Assembly: GCA_030247885.1 (NCBI GenBank)
Contig: JAPDRO010000004.1
Coordinates: 682,001 to 746,000 of the forward strand
Source: Taxawa tesnikishii (nom. ined.)
Lineage: Eukaryota; Ascomycota; Dothideomycetes; Dothideales
Reading direction: 5' to 3'
Length of the DNA stretch: 64,000 bases
Shown here: piece after piece, positions 1 to 11,800 of the stretch
Numbering within the stretch: position 1 is the first letter of the stretch
How the letters are laid out: each line of letters begins with the position of its first letter
Notes under the pieces: generated by a model
The model's database searches: none
What the model saw: only the letters and a program-made list of their open reading frames with translations
Told to the model about the DNA's origin: nothing
Made by a program: the position numbers and the translations under genes

Positions 1-575
1 GTTAACTATTATAAATATATAACCTTATATACCTCTATAATAACCCGATCTAAATCTCTCGCTACTAGATAGTTTTCCTCTAAATAGTACTAAATTATAT
101 AAAGTAAATATAGCGCTTAACTCGGCTATTAAAGCTACGTAGGACTTACCTTTTCTAGTAAAGTAATATATAAAGTAAATAAGTTACTTTACTAAAATAA
201 CGTATAGTAAAAACGTTATATTACGGAAGTAACTAAAAGAGTAGTAAGAGCTTTTTAATATATAAAAGGCTCGAAAGAAAGGAAAGTAAGTCGTATTAAA
301 GGGAAGGTTTATATTTAGTATTTATAAAGTACTTAAAATAGCGAAGGTAATAGAAGCGAATTTAGCTACTAAAAAGCTACGTAAATAACTACGTAAGCGT
401 ACAATTAAGGAAGTACTTAAAGATAAAGAAGATAAAGTACTTAAAAGTATATATAGCGACTTAGATTTTAACTATATCGTTATTATAGTACGTGGATAGC
501 GATTAAAGCTAGAGAGTTTATATTCTAATAGCTAGATACTTTACTTAGCTAACTTCCCTATAGTTTACGTTATAT
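1..575 (+). mobile_element. Fot1/Pogo-like element fragment, 3' part
   Basis: This resembles the 3' end of the complete element at 15101-16951: C-terminal transposase coding DNA (Lys/Arg-rich tail) followed by a terminal repeat ending near 572. It abuts a second fragment in the other orientation. The window edge cuts it, and the mirror copy at 41465-42325 shows it is itself truncated upstream, near the end of the DDE domain. It is heavily RIP-mutated. Confidence 0.75.
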
Positions 576-889
576 AAAATATATAATTTATTAAATTAAT
601 ATCTTTTCTTTTATAACTAATAAGATTTAGTTTATTTTATACGCTATAAAGCGCAAAGTATACCTAACTATACGATTTTAAAGTATTATACTTAAGATAT
701 TAAACGCGTTAATAGTCTTATAAATTAATATATATTCCTTTTTTAGGGTTAAAATAGTATTTTAAATATTAGCTTTAGTATACGTTTGTTAGTTAGTATA
801 AAAGTACTTATAGTAGGTAGTAATAATATTAGTAAATCGGAGGGTCGCGTTTTAGTAATCTATTACTCTACCTAATCTATTACCCCGCG
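576..889 (-). mobile_element. Fot1/Pogo-like element fragment, 5' part
   Basis: About 314 bp matching the 5' terminal repeat and N-terminal DNA-binding part of the element at 15101. Its outer end carries the less damaged terminal repeat beginning AACCGCGGGG (880-889). Its inner end is interrupted by the terminal repeat of the neighbouring fragment, which suggests one copy inserted into another. Confidence 0.75.
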
Positions 890-892
890 GTT

Positions 893-987
893 AAGGTAAA
901 CCGCGGGGAAGCGAATAGGTAAGGAAGTGGGAACCCGTATACCTCTAGTCTAGAGGCATACATATAGGTACTTAAGCGGTATTAGTA
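893..987 (-). mobile_element. Internally deleted Fot1-like remnant at the island edge
   Basis: It starts with a terminal-repeat-like sequence (GTAAACCGCGGGGAAGCG) and ends with about 44 bp resembling the interior of the full element (15892-15935, roughly 36 of 44 positions alike by eye). The sequence between is missing, so this is a MITE-like derivative. RIP damage is lighter here than in the flanking DNA. Confidence 0.5.
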
Positions 988-993
988 GCTACG

Positions 994-1072
994 CCGCTCT
1001 ACTTTTAGCCTCGCTCTATCTTTAGCCTTGATCTACCTTTAGCCCCGCTCTACCTCTGGCCTTGCTCTGCCT
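994..1072 (+). repeat. 18-bp minisatellite, about 4.5 units
   Basis: Unit consensus GCTCTACCTTTAGCCTC. Units nearest the transposon have more T (ACTTTTAGCC, ATCTTTAGCC) and those nearest the island more C (CCTCTGGCC), as expected if RIP spread outward from the transposon and faded. Confidence 0.75.
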
Positions 1073-1381
1073 GCGGTATAGCATCTTAGTGGTGTAGGTT
1101 CATTCTCATTGGGTAGTCGTCCCGGTTCGCTCGATCAGATGTATCAGCCTGTTGCTCTTGGGCGCCTAGCGAAGACAAGTATATGTACCGTGTAGGTCAT
1201 CTAAGCCCGCGAGGCGTCGACATACGTATAAAACGGGCAGTCTCGACGCGAGAGACGCGATAGACCGCGCCGAGCTCCTCTATACTACGCTGAACGTTTT
1301 AGCATCGAGACAACAACTTTTTGGGTTCTCCACGTCGTCATGTCGACGCACAATACTATGCACTAGAAAGCGCCAGCAGTT
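1073..1381 (+). promoter_or_regulatory. Upstream region of the island pseudogene
   Basis: GC-balanced DNA with no open frame. A TATAAAA sequence at 1227-1233 lies about 155 bp before the first recognisable coding DNA and could be a relic of its promoter. The gene is broken, so activity is doubtful. Confidence 0.3.
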
Positions 1382-3351
1382 TTGATTGAAGGTCTTTGCA
1401 CAAGTTTTGCTCTCATACTCGGCCAACACTCGTTTTACAACCACCTCAATGGCAGATCACCCAGTCCCGACATCTACCAACTTCCTGACACGGGCCACGT
1501 TGTTACAATTGAGCAAATCAATACCGCCGTAGGTACCGTTTGGCCTTCTTGGCGGAAACCTGTATCGCCTCCGCCATGACTGCCTATACTCAAATACTAT
1601 GGAACAAGCTGAGACACTTTGTCTCACGGGTTGGAACTGTGGACTCCTTGTTTTCGGTTTTGTCTAATGTTTTCCTTCTCTTGGACACAAACCTATCGTG
1701 GGCGCATAAGCGGCCGATGCTCATGGGTCTAGCCACGTGGTAAGCAACGCCCAGATATATAGTCAAGCAGCACACTCACACGGATTCAGGTTCTTGCTTA
1801 TCATATCCATCGTAACACCTGCGACCCTGACCGTCGCTTGAACGAACAATACCGACTATGTCGAAAAACATATGCTTATGGTGGACTTCCTTAGTCTCAA
1901 CTTTGTGAACATCTTCGAACAGCGCTATCAAGGCATTCAATATACCATTAGCAAGGTCCTGCGCGCTTCAACAGCTCAAAGCGAGATACTATCTATATTA
2001 GTACTTGATAATCGCCCAAATGCTTCGTGGACCGCACAATTCAATGGACCAGCAATACGACGCAACAATGTCTCGGACGAGCTTCGACAGGCTATTGAAG
2101 AGCAAGTCACCGATTCCGACTAATCCTATTGGTGTTCCATTAGTTATCTTGGTTGGGCTCCGGACGGTACTAATTCTAACGATTCGCTTCCATACGTGCA
2201 GAACAATACCAAAGACTTCCTCCGCGCAAGACCGCTTGGACCGTTGAATACGGGAATTGCGCCAACAGTGTTCCTAGCCGTATCTCCAACCTTGATGAGG
2301 GATGGAGCAGGAGGTCCGACTGTTGAGGAGAAGCTGAAAATAACCGACCCTGGTCCAGTGTGAGTGGTACAACACAACGCACCGGACAAACTTCACCTAC
2401 CACAGTGGCGAGCAGACTGTTGATATGTTGATCGGCCCTTCGGTCAACGACGCGGCTGTAATCGACGAACTCGATACTTCAGAAAGCGGAACTCTAAACT
2501 CGATTCCAGTTGGAATTGTAGCCTACCAGTCCGTTATGGATGCTTTTACATCTTACCTGATAGGTCAGTGACGAGCGCGAGCACCGTCGGAAATTTGGTT
2601 TCTATGAGCACAATCATCATGCCGACCGCCGTGTCTGAAACCGAAGAACTCGAAATATTGAGGCAATGTGGCTTCGACAAGCCCAAAGCAGGTGATTTCG
2701 ACGGCGTGTCCGTCGTCGATTCTAGCCCGAGTATAAGAACTTGAATTCCGGCACTCGAGGACATGTTTCGGAACGGGATAATTAACCTGATGAAATCTGC
2801 CTTGCTCCGTCAAGTCTCCGTTGCTTGCCGGTCGTGAGGACTAGAGTGCCCCGAAGCACGTATTCTGGCACGTATTGTTTCTCCCTCTAAGAATTCCAAG
2901 GCCTGATCTATCCCGGATGCGTTCGTTTGTTTACAATCTCACAGGCCAGATGTGGCTTCTCCATACGCTCCTAATAAGACTACCGTCGCCTTCGATACAT
3001 GTAATCTCTCCTACGCTTACGCAGAAAAAATGCTCTAGATTGCGTACGGGATAGCTCTGGACATCTCGCTCGTTATTGCCAGTGCTGGCATGGTTGCGAT
3101 GTCGGCAAAAAGGCAGTCTTCTCGAACAACCTCTCGACTATCTTGCGAACGACCCGTCTCACCCTAAGCTATCAATGGAACTCAACGAGCGCGACACTGA
3201 CGAAAGTGACCTTCTGCCGGACTACATGGCCACAACGAAAACAAACTTGCGTGCGAGAAGTAACCCAGATCAAAGTGAAGGAGTTGAGGTACATATCTTT
3301 TTTAAAGGACATGATGGCTCTCAGGATGCCGACTCTTCATCTCTTGTTTAA
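1382..3351 (+). pseudogene. Broken fungal membrane-protein gene (left copy)
   Basis: Fragments in several frames match, in order, a large Pezizomycotina family of uncharacterised multi-pass membrane proteins often auto-named formylmethionine deformylase-like. I recognise this from memory. Fragments include GQHSFYNHLNG (about 1421-1453), LAETCIASAMTAYTQILW with RVGTVDSLFSVL (1540-1680), LSLNFVNIFEQRYQGIQYTI (1890-1950), GWAPDGTNSN (about 2155), WYNTTHRTNFTYHSGEQTVD (about 2370), SETEELEILRQC (about 2634), FSNNLSTILRTTR (about 3119-3155) and ELNERDTDESDLLPDYMATT (about 3181-3240). Several frame changes and stops separate them. Base composition is normal, unlike the surrounding RIP-damaged DNA, and it retains ATG and CpA. 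It is a decayed host gene rather than a transposon gene. Confidence 0.75.
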
Positions 3352-3392
3352 TCTCCTTTTCCATGATCGAAGTACAGTTTTCTAACACTGTT

Positions 3393-3423
3393 ATAGTAAC
3401 GTTAACCGCGGGGAAGCGAGACA
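3393..3423 (+). repeat. Transposon-end motif at the far side of the island
   Basis: The sequence TAACGTTAACCGCGGGGAAG starts here and points away from the island. It resembles the Fot1-like terminal repeat (TAACGTAAACTACGGGG) and shares GCGGGGAAGCGA with 897-915. It probably marks the end of another degraded element lying to the right, whose other end I could not find. Confidence 0.5.
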
Positions 3424-4649
3424 GGTGTTTATTTTAGTAGCGTACTCGTATAAAGTAAGGAGGGAAAGAGCTATAAAGTAGAGCTATTTATAATTAAGAA
3501 ATAGCCTAGTATAAAGCGTAGTATAAGGCTCCGTTTAGCTCGTACCTTTCTAAGTAACTTAAGTAAGTTACTAGTAGATTTAAAAGATTTAAATAACAAA
3601 TAAATACGCGTCTTTTTATGCGCAGTAAATACTCTTATTTAAGCGAGTAACTCGAGCTTTATATATAGGCGTTACTAGTAAATTAAGTTATAAAGTCGTC
3701 TCTATAGCTATAGGCTAAGTCCTATTTATTTATCTTCTTTATTCTTAAGCTACGTTTACGAGCGTATTTATAATAAAGTATTTATAAACGTATTTAGACG
3801 GGTATTTATATATAGGCGGTAGAATTTACTACTAGCGTAGTTTTTCCTCTATATATATAGTTCCTCTTACTTTAATAACTTAATAAACCTTTTCCCCTAC
3901 TATAATTTACTTACTTTTAGACCCTCCCTATCCTACGGCTATAGATAGACTTTACTTCTACTTACTATTTACCTTCTTACTACTATAGTAGTCGCTCTTA
4001 CGCTTACGACCCTCGAGGATCTACTTAGTTCTCTTAGAAGACTTACTATTAAGCTTTGTCTTCGTATATTTAAATACTTAATCCCTATTAGCTAGCGTAT
4101 TATAGTTAGTAATATCCCTAGTAATATAACTACGACGAGTTTCTATAGTTATCGTTAAGGCGTACTTACTATAACTCGTACTTATTATCGATACTACGTA
4201 GAGACTCTATATACGTTTCTTAGAAATAATTCCTTTAAAGTAGTTCCGATTAATAGTATCTTAAACGATACGGAGCCCCCGTCTATCTTTAGACTCGACT
4301 TTGTTTATAGTAAGTTAATAGTTCCTATAAGTCGCTTTATATAATAAACAAATAATATACCTTATAAACTTCTAGATTACTTACTTAACTAATAACCTTA
4401 TTAACTTCCCTTATATAATCTTCCTCGAAAAAGTCGGAGAGGAAAGTATTATCTTTTAATCTAGTAAGTTTATATATTATCCTCGTAGTAACTTCCCCTT
4501 TTAGAACTATTATATTTCCCTTAAGGTTTTCTTAAGCTCTTACCTCTATAAGATCTTAGCTTTTCTAGAGAATATTCCTTTAATAGAAGATAATAAAGTA
4601 AGAGCCTATTACGTTTAGTTTACTTATTACCTCTTATATATAAATAGGC
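3424..4649. other. RIP-degraded DNA, no recognisable gene
   Basis: AT-rich DNA with almost no CpA or TpG. I could not follow a single long frame with only RIP-type stops. It probably holds degraded transposon sequence. Confidence 0.5.
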
Positions 4650-6180
4650 TAGTTATAATAGATTAGGGTTTCGTTCTTAGTAATAAGGAAGTCTCTTACA
4701 ACTTAGAATACTATTTAAATAGCGTTAGTAATAAGGAGGTCTCCTACGTATTAAGATACTATTTAGGTAGTAAAGATAATAATATTATAAAAGAAGGTAA
4801 GGATACGAATAATCTAAAAGAAAAGCGTTCTATAAATAGTATATAAATTAACATTATTAACGCTCTATAGCGTACTAATAAGTCTCTAGATTTAAAGGAA
4901 TATAGCGACGCTAGTAAGGATCTCGAGACTAAGTTAAACTATAAGGGAACTTATAAGAGTTAAAGTAAGACTATAACGTTAACTAGCTAGACTATAAAAG
5001 TATAGTCGGAGCGAAGGATAAACTTAAGTCGAGTAACTTTATATACTCTAACTAGTATATAAGAGATCTATAATACCTTTCCTATTTTACTTAGTATATA
5101 CTTCTTTTATAATCGAAGCTTAAGATAGTAATATATTATAGTTAGTTATATATCTAATAATTAGATATATAACTTATATTTGTTTCTTAGTACCTTACCT
5201 TAATTATAGCTCTATTTACGCTAGTTGTTAGCTAATTATAGTATACGTCTATTATCGTAGCTTAACTTTTATTTATAGTATTATTTAGTATTTTCGTTTA
5301 AGTATTAGCGTCTCTTATAAGTATAAAGCTTATATAGTCTTATATTACGCCGAGTGGAATAATTATACTATAATACGTATATAGATATATAGTAGGGACT
5401 AAGGGGCGTAAAATACTACTTAGTTTACGGACGTTAAATAGTATTACGGCTTTTACTACTAAGGTTTTCTAGCGCGTACGTAACTTAACTTACTATATCT
5501 ATAGACGCTCTTTACTTATAGGTTTTAAGTCTTACGTAGACCTTTATAAGATAGACGATATATATAGTAAAGTCGAGGTCTACTACTTTATATAGACTCT
5601 AATATACTAGTAATAGTAGGAACTACGCCTTAAAGTTATAGGCTAGGATCGGAGACGCTAGGGCTTAAATCTTATAAATAAGATTAAATAGTAGAAGTAC
5701 TACGACTATAGCTTTATAACGCTACTCCTTATATAAACGTACCTAAAGGTACTAGTATATTAGAGCGAGGATAACTAGCTCGGTTATAGTAACGATAATA
5801 AGGGTAAAAATATAAGAAGTAAGTTCGTAATAAAGACTTACCTCCGCCTTATTTAAAACCCTCGTCTTTTTCTTTATCCTTTCCTCGAGTCGGATACTTA
5901 ATACTTATCCCTAGAGCAAATAAACTCTATAGTCGTTAAATAACCTAGTCTATCTAATAGGGATTAACCTCGAGTCTTTAACTCTAAGTAATAAAAGTAA
6001 TATTAATTTAGGATTTTAAATGTACTAATTTAGACTTATTTTATATACGAGTTAGACGCATAGAGACGGGGTCTATATATCGATAGATAGATAGCTTAGA
6101 CGTTAGTAGAAATAGTAGTTATTAGGACTATTAAAAGGAGTAATAAGTTAAAATAATATAAGGGTAATAGAATATAATCT
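4650..6180 (+). pseudogene. Unidentified degraded coding region
   Basis: Plus-strand frames run for hundreds of bases with stops almost only at TAA/TAG positions explicable as mutated CAA/CAG/TGG. One reads KEKRSINSI, then NALQRTNKSLDLKEYSDASK (about 4830-4920). Another near 5570-5900 is rich in Tyr, Leu and Gln. Two near-identical 48-bp units encode S-N-K-E-V-S-Y near the start. I do not recognise the protein. Confidence 0.35.
4679..4774 (+). repeat. Tandem duplication, two 48-bp units
   Basis: The units begin AGTAATAAGGAAGTCTC and AGTAATAAGGAGGTCTC. The length is a multiple of three, so the unrelated flanking frame is kept: S-N-K-E-V-S-Y occurs twice in one frame. Confidence 0.7.
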
Positions 6181-7239
6181 TCGTATAGTATAATACTAAA
6201 TTAATAGTAGTCGCTTTCCTAAAACTCTTAACTATTTATCCTTACTATAATATTCCCTTTTGTTTACTTAGGCTTTTACGTTACTTAAAGTCCGTTTATA
6301 GTCGTTATTTTATAGTAGTCCGTATTTTAATCGTATAAGTACCTACGACTTACGTTAGTATATCCTTCGTACTATTATAACTAGAGCCGTATTTATATAC
6401 GTTAACTAACTCGCGTATAATATATAGCTATAGATAGGGCTAGACCTTTAGTTAGTACTTTTTGCTTACCTTTACTTACTTTACTATACTAATTTTGGTA
6501 CCTTACGTCTAGAAGCTACTTACTAAGATTTCTCGGCTTACTTTTATCTTACTTTCGTTCTATTTTCGTTTCGTTTTCGCTTAGATATTACTTTACCTTA
6601 TTACGTATTACGCTCTTATTTTCTTAACTATTTATAGTATAGCTTCTTTTACTATAATTCGACTTTTATTTACGTTCGTTAATTGCTTCCGTATAGTAGA
6701 ACCTCTTATATATCGCTTACGTAACCCTTATTATACGTACTAACTCGCTAAGGTTACCTTATTACTTAGTTTTACTTTACTCTTAACTTACTTTAAGATA
6801 AGTATCTAGATAACCTTCGTAGACTAAACTTACTAGTATAGTCGCTTAGTAGGTAAATTAGTAAGAATTTCTATATTATTTACTTAGTATTTCCCTAGTC
6901 TTTAACTCTCTAGCCCTTTACTAGTATCTTTATTATCCTACCTTTAATTACGAAGTAAATACTTAACTATAAAGTAAATCTTACGATATATTTACCTAGT
7001 AAGTACGTAAGTATAGTCGGCCTAAACTCCCTACTAGTATAGTTTATAAGACCTTATAAGAATCTCTTCCCCTTAATATAAACCTTTACTATAACTTCTT
7101 CTTTAAATTACTTCCTTTACGATATTACTTAATCTCGCGCTAATAGCCGTAGATATTACTTATATCTAGTTATCTAGTATTTATTATATCTTAATTATTA
7201 CTATATTTACTTAATAAGTAGTATTACTTCTATCTCTAT
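6181..7239. other. RIP-degraded DNA, ambiguous coding traces
   Basis: The minus strand reads fairly openly from about 7160 to 6480 (rich in Gln, Ser, Lys and Tyr). Neither strand gives a family I recognise. Confidence 0.35.
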
Positions 7240-8849
7240 AGGGCCTTAGTTACGCGTACTTCTATTACTATAACTCTTAAGACTACTAGTACCTTAAGAA
7301 AGAAGGCTATAAGAGCTAACCTCGAAGTAATACTATCTTAAGCTATACTAAAATAAGAAGTAATTAAGAAGTAATTATAGGAACTAAAGGCTAATTTAAT
7401 AGAATCTAAGGCGAGAGTAACTAAAGAGTAAAAGGAATAGAAGGTAACTATTACCTTAAGTAAGGCTATAGGTACTAGCGAACTAGATTTAACTACTAGT
7501 AATATAACTAAGGCTAGTAATAATAATACGTTTTAAGCTAAGAAGCTACTCTAAAGTAAGTATATACGTAATATCCTATATATTAAGCTTAATATAGAGA
7601 ATAGTACTAGTAGTAATATAGCTAGTTACTATAAAGTTACTAACGTATATAACTTTAAGACGCTCTTTAGTATCTTACTCTACGCGCTTGCCTATATAGA
7701 GCTTAAGAAGAAACTTAGGGAAGCTTACTAGTATAGTAAGGAAAACTATAACTTAAATAATAAAACTTAGATTCTAACTATATTTAAGATCCTAAATACG
7801 AGATTACTAGCTATACTTAGGGGTATCGACGCGCTAAAAATATAATATTAAAGTAAATAAAGGCGTATCTTTACTTTTAAATTAAAGAAGAAAAAGGCTT
7901 AGCTAAGTATAAAACTATATTAGTTACTATTAAATACGAAAAGACTATTATTATATACCTTTAAGCTATATTTTAAGTAATCGAAACTTATTTAAAGAAG
8001 TTTATTAATACTAAAGCTTAATAGAACGTAGTACTTAATAATATACGAGATAGTCTAGCTAGCTACTATTCGTATTAAGAACTATATAATAAAAGCTTAA
8101 AAGATTTAAATCGGGCGAAGATATAAGTAGCTATCTTTAGTAAGTTATATAATAATACTAAATCGAAGTAAGACGAGAGTAAATTAAAGAGATAAGGTAG
8201 CCTAGTAAAGGAGCTAAAAATATTTACTTTAGAAGATATTAAGCGCTTTAAGTATAGCGTATACGAAGAAGATAAAATAGAAGCTAACTCTCTTTATATT
8301 TATAATAAGATCCGGGAGTACTTACTAGAAAACGACGAAGTAAAGGATAGTAACTAAGTAAGTATTTTTACTTTATCTTCTCTAATAAGTAAGTCGTATC
8401 TATAGCTATAAATCCGATTAGATAGTATTATTTAGTATTTACGAAAGTTAACTTAGCGCGCTTTAGTTACTTATTAAGGCGATATAAGTAGCGTTAACGG
8501 CCGTTAACGTTACTACTCTTTACTATAAGAAGTAACGAGCGTAAACTAAGTTACCTTTCTACTATTACTTCTTTAAACTATATAAGGTATAATTTGCTAA
8601 CTATATCGATTAAGCTATTCGAGTAGTCCTTTAAATAGATAAACTACGTAGCTTAGAAGCCCTTACTAATAAGATAAAGTTACTTAACTACGCTACCTAC
8701 TATACTATTACTAGTAGCGCTACTTATAGTAAGGTATAATCGGGCTATAATATAACTTTAGTTAGCGACTAACTTATTTACGACGAGATTAAGGTATATA
8801 CGAATCGTAGTAACGCTAGCAAAAGATAGTATATAATCCGTAGACCTTA
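7240..8849 (+). pseudogene. Unidentified coiled-coil-like coding region upstream of the SNF2 helicase
   Basis: A plus-strand frame runs from 7252 with mostly RIP-type stops. Its first part (TLRKKAIRANLEVIL, KQLQELKANLIESKARVTKE) is Lys/Glu/Leu-rich with coiled-coil character, followed by FKTLFSILLYALAYIELKKK near 7650. It uses the same frame as the helicase downstream, so it could be that protein's N-terminal extension or a separate gene. No family is recognised. Confidence 0.35.
8492..8509. repeat. 18-bp perfect palindrome
   Basis: CGTTAACGGCCGTTAACG reads the same on both strands. It lacks CpA and TpG, so RIP would leave it untouched. It may be a chance survivor or a binding site. Confidence 0.7.
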
Positions 8850-11800
8850 ACTTAAGCTCCTCGATATCTTTTCTTATAACTTTAAGGAAGAAGTCTAAGT
8901 ACGCGCGAAGGAGTAAAGTAAAGACGTAGGCTCTAACTCTAATTTTATATTAGACTTAAACGACTACGTACTTTAACTATAGACTACCTTTAATAAAAAC
9001 AAAGCTATAGTATACTCTTTTACGTAGGATATAAATAGCCTTACTAACGAGGACAAGTTAGTAAAGAGGAGTTAGTTTATAAGGGCAATTATTAATAAAG
9101 ACGATACTAATTAAATAACTCTATAGTCGAGCGTAATTATATCCGCCTATCTCGACTACGCGCGCTCTTATAATTACTTCTTCCTCGACTCTAATAAGCC
9201 TATATTACTTAGCTATAATTAGCCTATTAAGTTATAGTAAGTTATTAGTATAGCCTTCCTTATATAGCGTACTAGAGGTTACTTTAAGTTATTATAAAAG
9301 CTTCTTAGTTCCGTCCTCGAGGACTAGATAAGTATAAGGAAGACGTTTACTATCCTAAGCGTAATTTACTTTAGATACTTACGAGTATACTACTACTGTA
9401 ATATTACTATAACTAAAGAGCGTATTTACCTTTAAGATATAAGTCTTAAGAAATAGGAGTAAGTAGCCTTACTTAATAGCCTTATAGACTCTTTTAACTA
9501 TAATAGACTAATAAAAGAGTAGGATCTACGTAAAGAGGAGCCTTTAAAGTTAGAGTATAAGTTAGTTAAGGAGGATCTTAAAGAGAACTAGGCGCCTAGT
9601 AACTATTAAGTAAATCTTATAGTTAGCTTATTTACTATTATTAAAGTCTAGTAGGACGAGATTATTAATTACTTCCCCTCGCTTCTAAAATACTTTAAGA
9701 TTTAAATAAGTATAAATAAGAACGCGAACGCTAAACTATAAAAGCTTCGTATTATAGTAAAGGTTAACAAGTTTAATAAGCGATTACGTAAGCTAGACTA
9801 TAGCGACTTAGAGACGCTCGCTTATATTTATATTACTATAAAGACTACCTTCTATAGACGTATACTAGATAATAGTAAAGTTAAGTAGTTAAAGAAAGAA
9901 AAGTTATAAAAGAAGTAAGAGGAAAACTAAGTCGTATCTTTATTAAAGGTAGTAAATCCCGACTATATAGAGATCGATAAGAGTCGAGCGAAGCGAAGTA
10001 ATAATATTAAGGTAAAGGATAGGTAGGTAAGTATATCTTATATATAGTCTACGCGCGTAAGTTACTAGACTACTTTACTTCTTTCTACGCGCGTAGACTA
10101 TTTTCTATATTCGCTTCTTTTAATAACCTAGTATTAGGACGATACTAAGTACGTAAATAACGCGCCTAAGTACTCTTATAATAAAGAGTAGTAAATTTAG
10201 GACGAGTATATTACGAAGGCCTACGAGGCGTACTATAATATATTCCTTACCCTAGATATTATTAGTATCTTTATTACGGACGAAGGTTATTATCTTCGTA
10301 ATTTAACTCTAATAACTATCTTATAGCGCCTTATACGTCTATAGTATACTATTATTATATTAGCGACAATTAATATATACTATCTTACGGATCTCTATAT
10401 TATTTTAACTTTCTTTTAAAACGACGTATAAATAAATAAAGAATATCGCTTTAATAAAGATATATCTTATATAAAGAATATATACTAGGAGGCCGACGAC
10501 GCTCTATATAAGGATACCTTACTTAAGGAGGGCGATTTCTTTAGCTTAAAGAGAAGTATAGCGCGTTACCTTCGTATTCTTAACTCGTAGTAGTTTAATA
10601 TAATTATAAAGTAGCTATTCGACTTACTACTTACCCTCGAAGCTACTATCGCTATATACGCTATATTAAGACTACTATAACTACGGCGCGTTAAAACTAA
10701 TTATATAACGCTTTATAATAAGGTAAAGGAGCGTATTAATAGTAATTAGTAAAGCTACTTTATAGCCTATTATATCCCCCTCTATCTCGAGTTAAAGAAC
10801 TAAAAGTAACTTTATAATTTTATATTTACGGATTTTAAAAGCCTAAATTAAGCTTTATTAGCTAATATTATAGTACTAGGGAGTACTAACTTAACTCTAT
10901 AATCTATAGAGGATACTATAGCTAGGCGCTAGCTAAGTAATATTCTAGTAAATAACTTCCTTAAAACTATTAACTAAAATAGTAGCGCTACTATAGACTA
11001 GGTAGTAAGATAGTATAAGTAATAGAAATTTGTCGACGACGCTAACTAAGGTACTTTCTACTAGTTTACTTACTCGAATAACTTTACTATACTCTATAGA
11101 AATAAAACTAGTACTATTAGATATTAACTCTTAAAGTTAATAGCTAAGAGGACTCTCGCGACTCTTACGAATAAGTTCTACTTTAGCTAGCGTAAGAAGT
11201 TACTAGTATAAGTTTACTAGTTACTCGAAGTTTAGGACCTCGAGATCCTCTTTAAAATAATATAACTAGACGTATATACGTACCGCGCGAATTAGACTTT
11301 CGCGAAGCGTATTACTATTTTCTAAAAGTAGAGTAGTCTAGATTATAAGAGCTACTAAGTCCTCGTCTATTTTCTCTTAACTAAATATAAGGCCGCTAAT
11401 ATATAAAAGGGTAAATACTATATAGCTTTTCTATACCTTCTAAGTAGTATCCTTATCGCGCTATAAATAATCGCTCGCGAGGACTACTTAGGATAATAGT
11501 ATATAGTATACGTCTACTTTTTCTTTTACTATAATACTTACTATATAACTATTATTAATAAGTTTATTAGGAAGTACGTAGCTTAACTCGCTACTAGTAA
11601 AGACCTTCTTATTTACCTCGAAGACTTCGAGGATAAGCGTTAGAAGTACTACGTACTAAAGCTTATAAAGGAAGGCTAAAATAAGGCTAAGGTAAAGGAA
11701 GTCGTAACTTACTATATTTATATTACGAAGGGTATACTAATAGACCGTAAGCTTCTTAACTAAAACCTTATAAAAGAATAGTATTAAAGTATATTCGATA

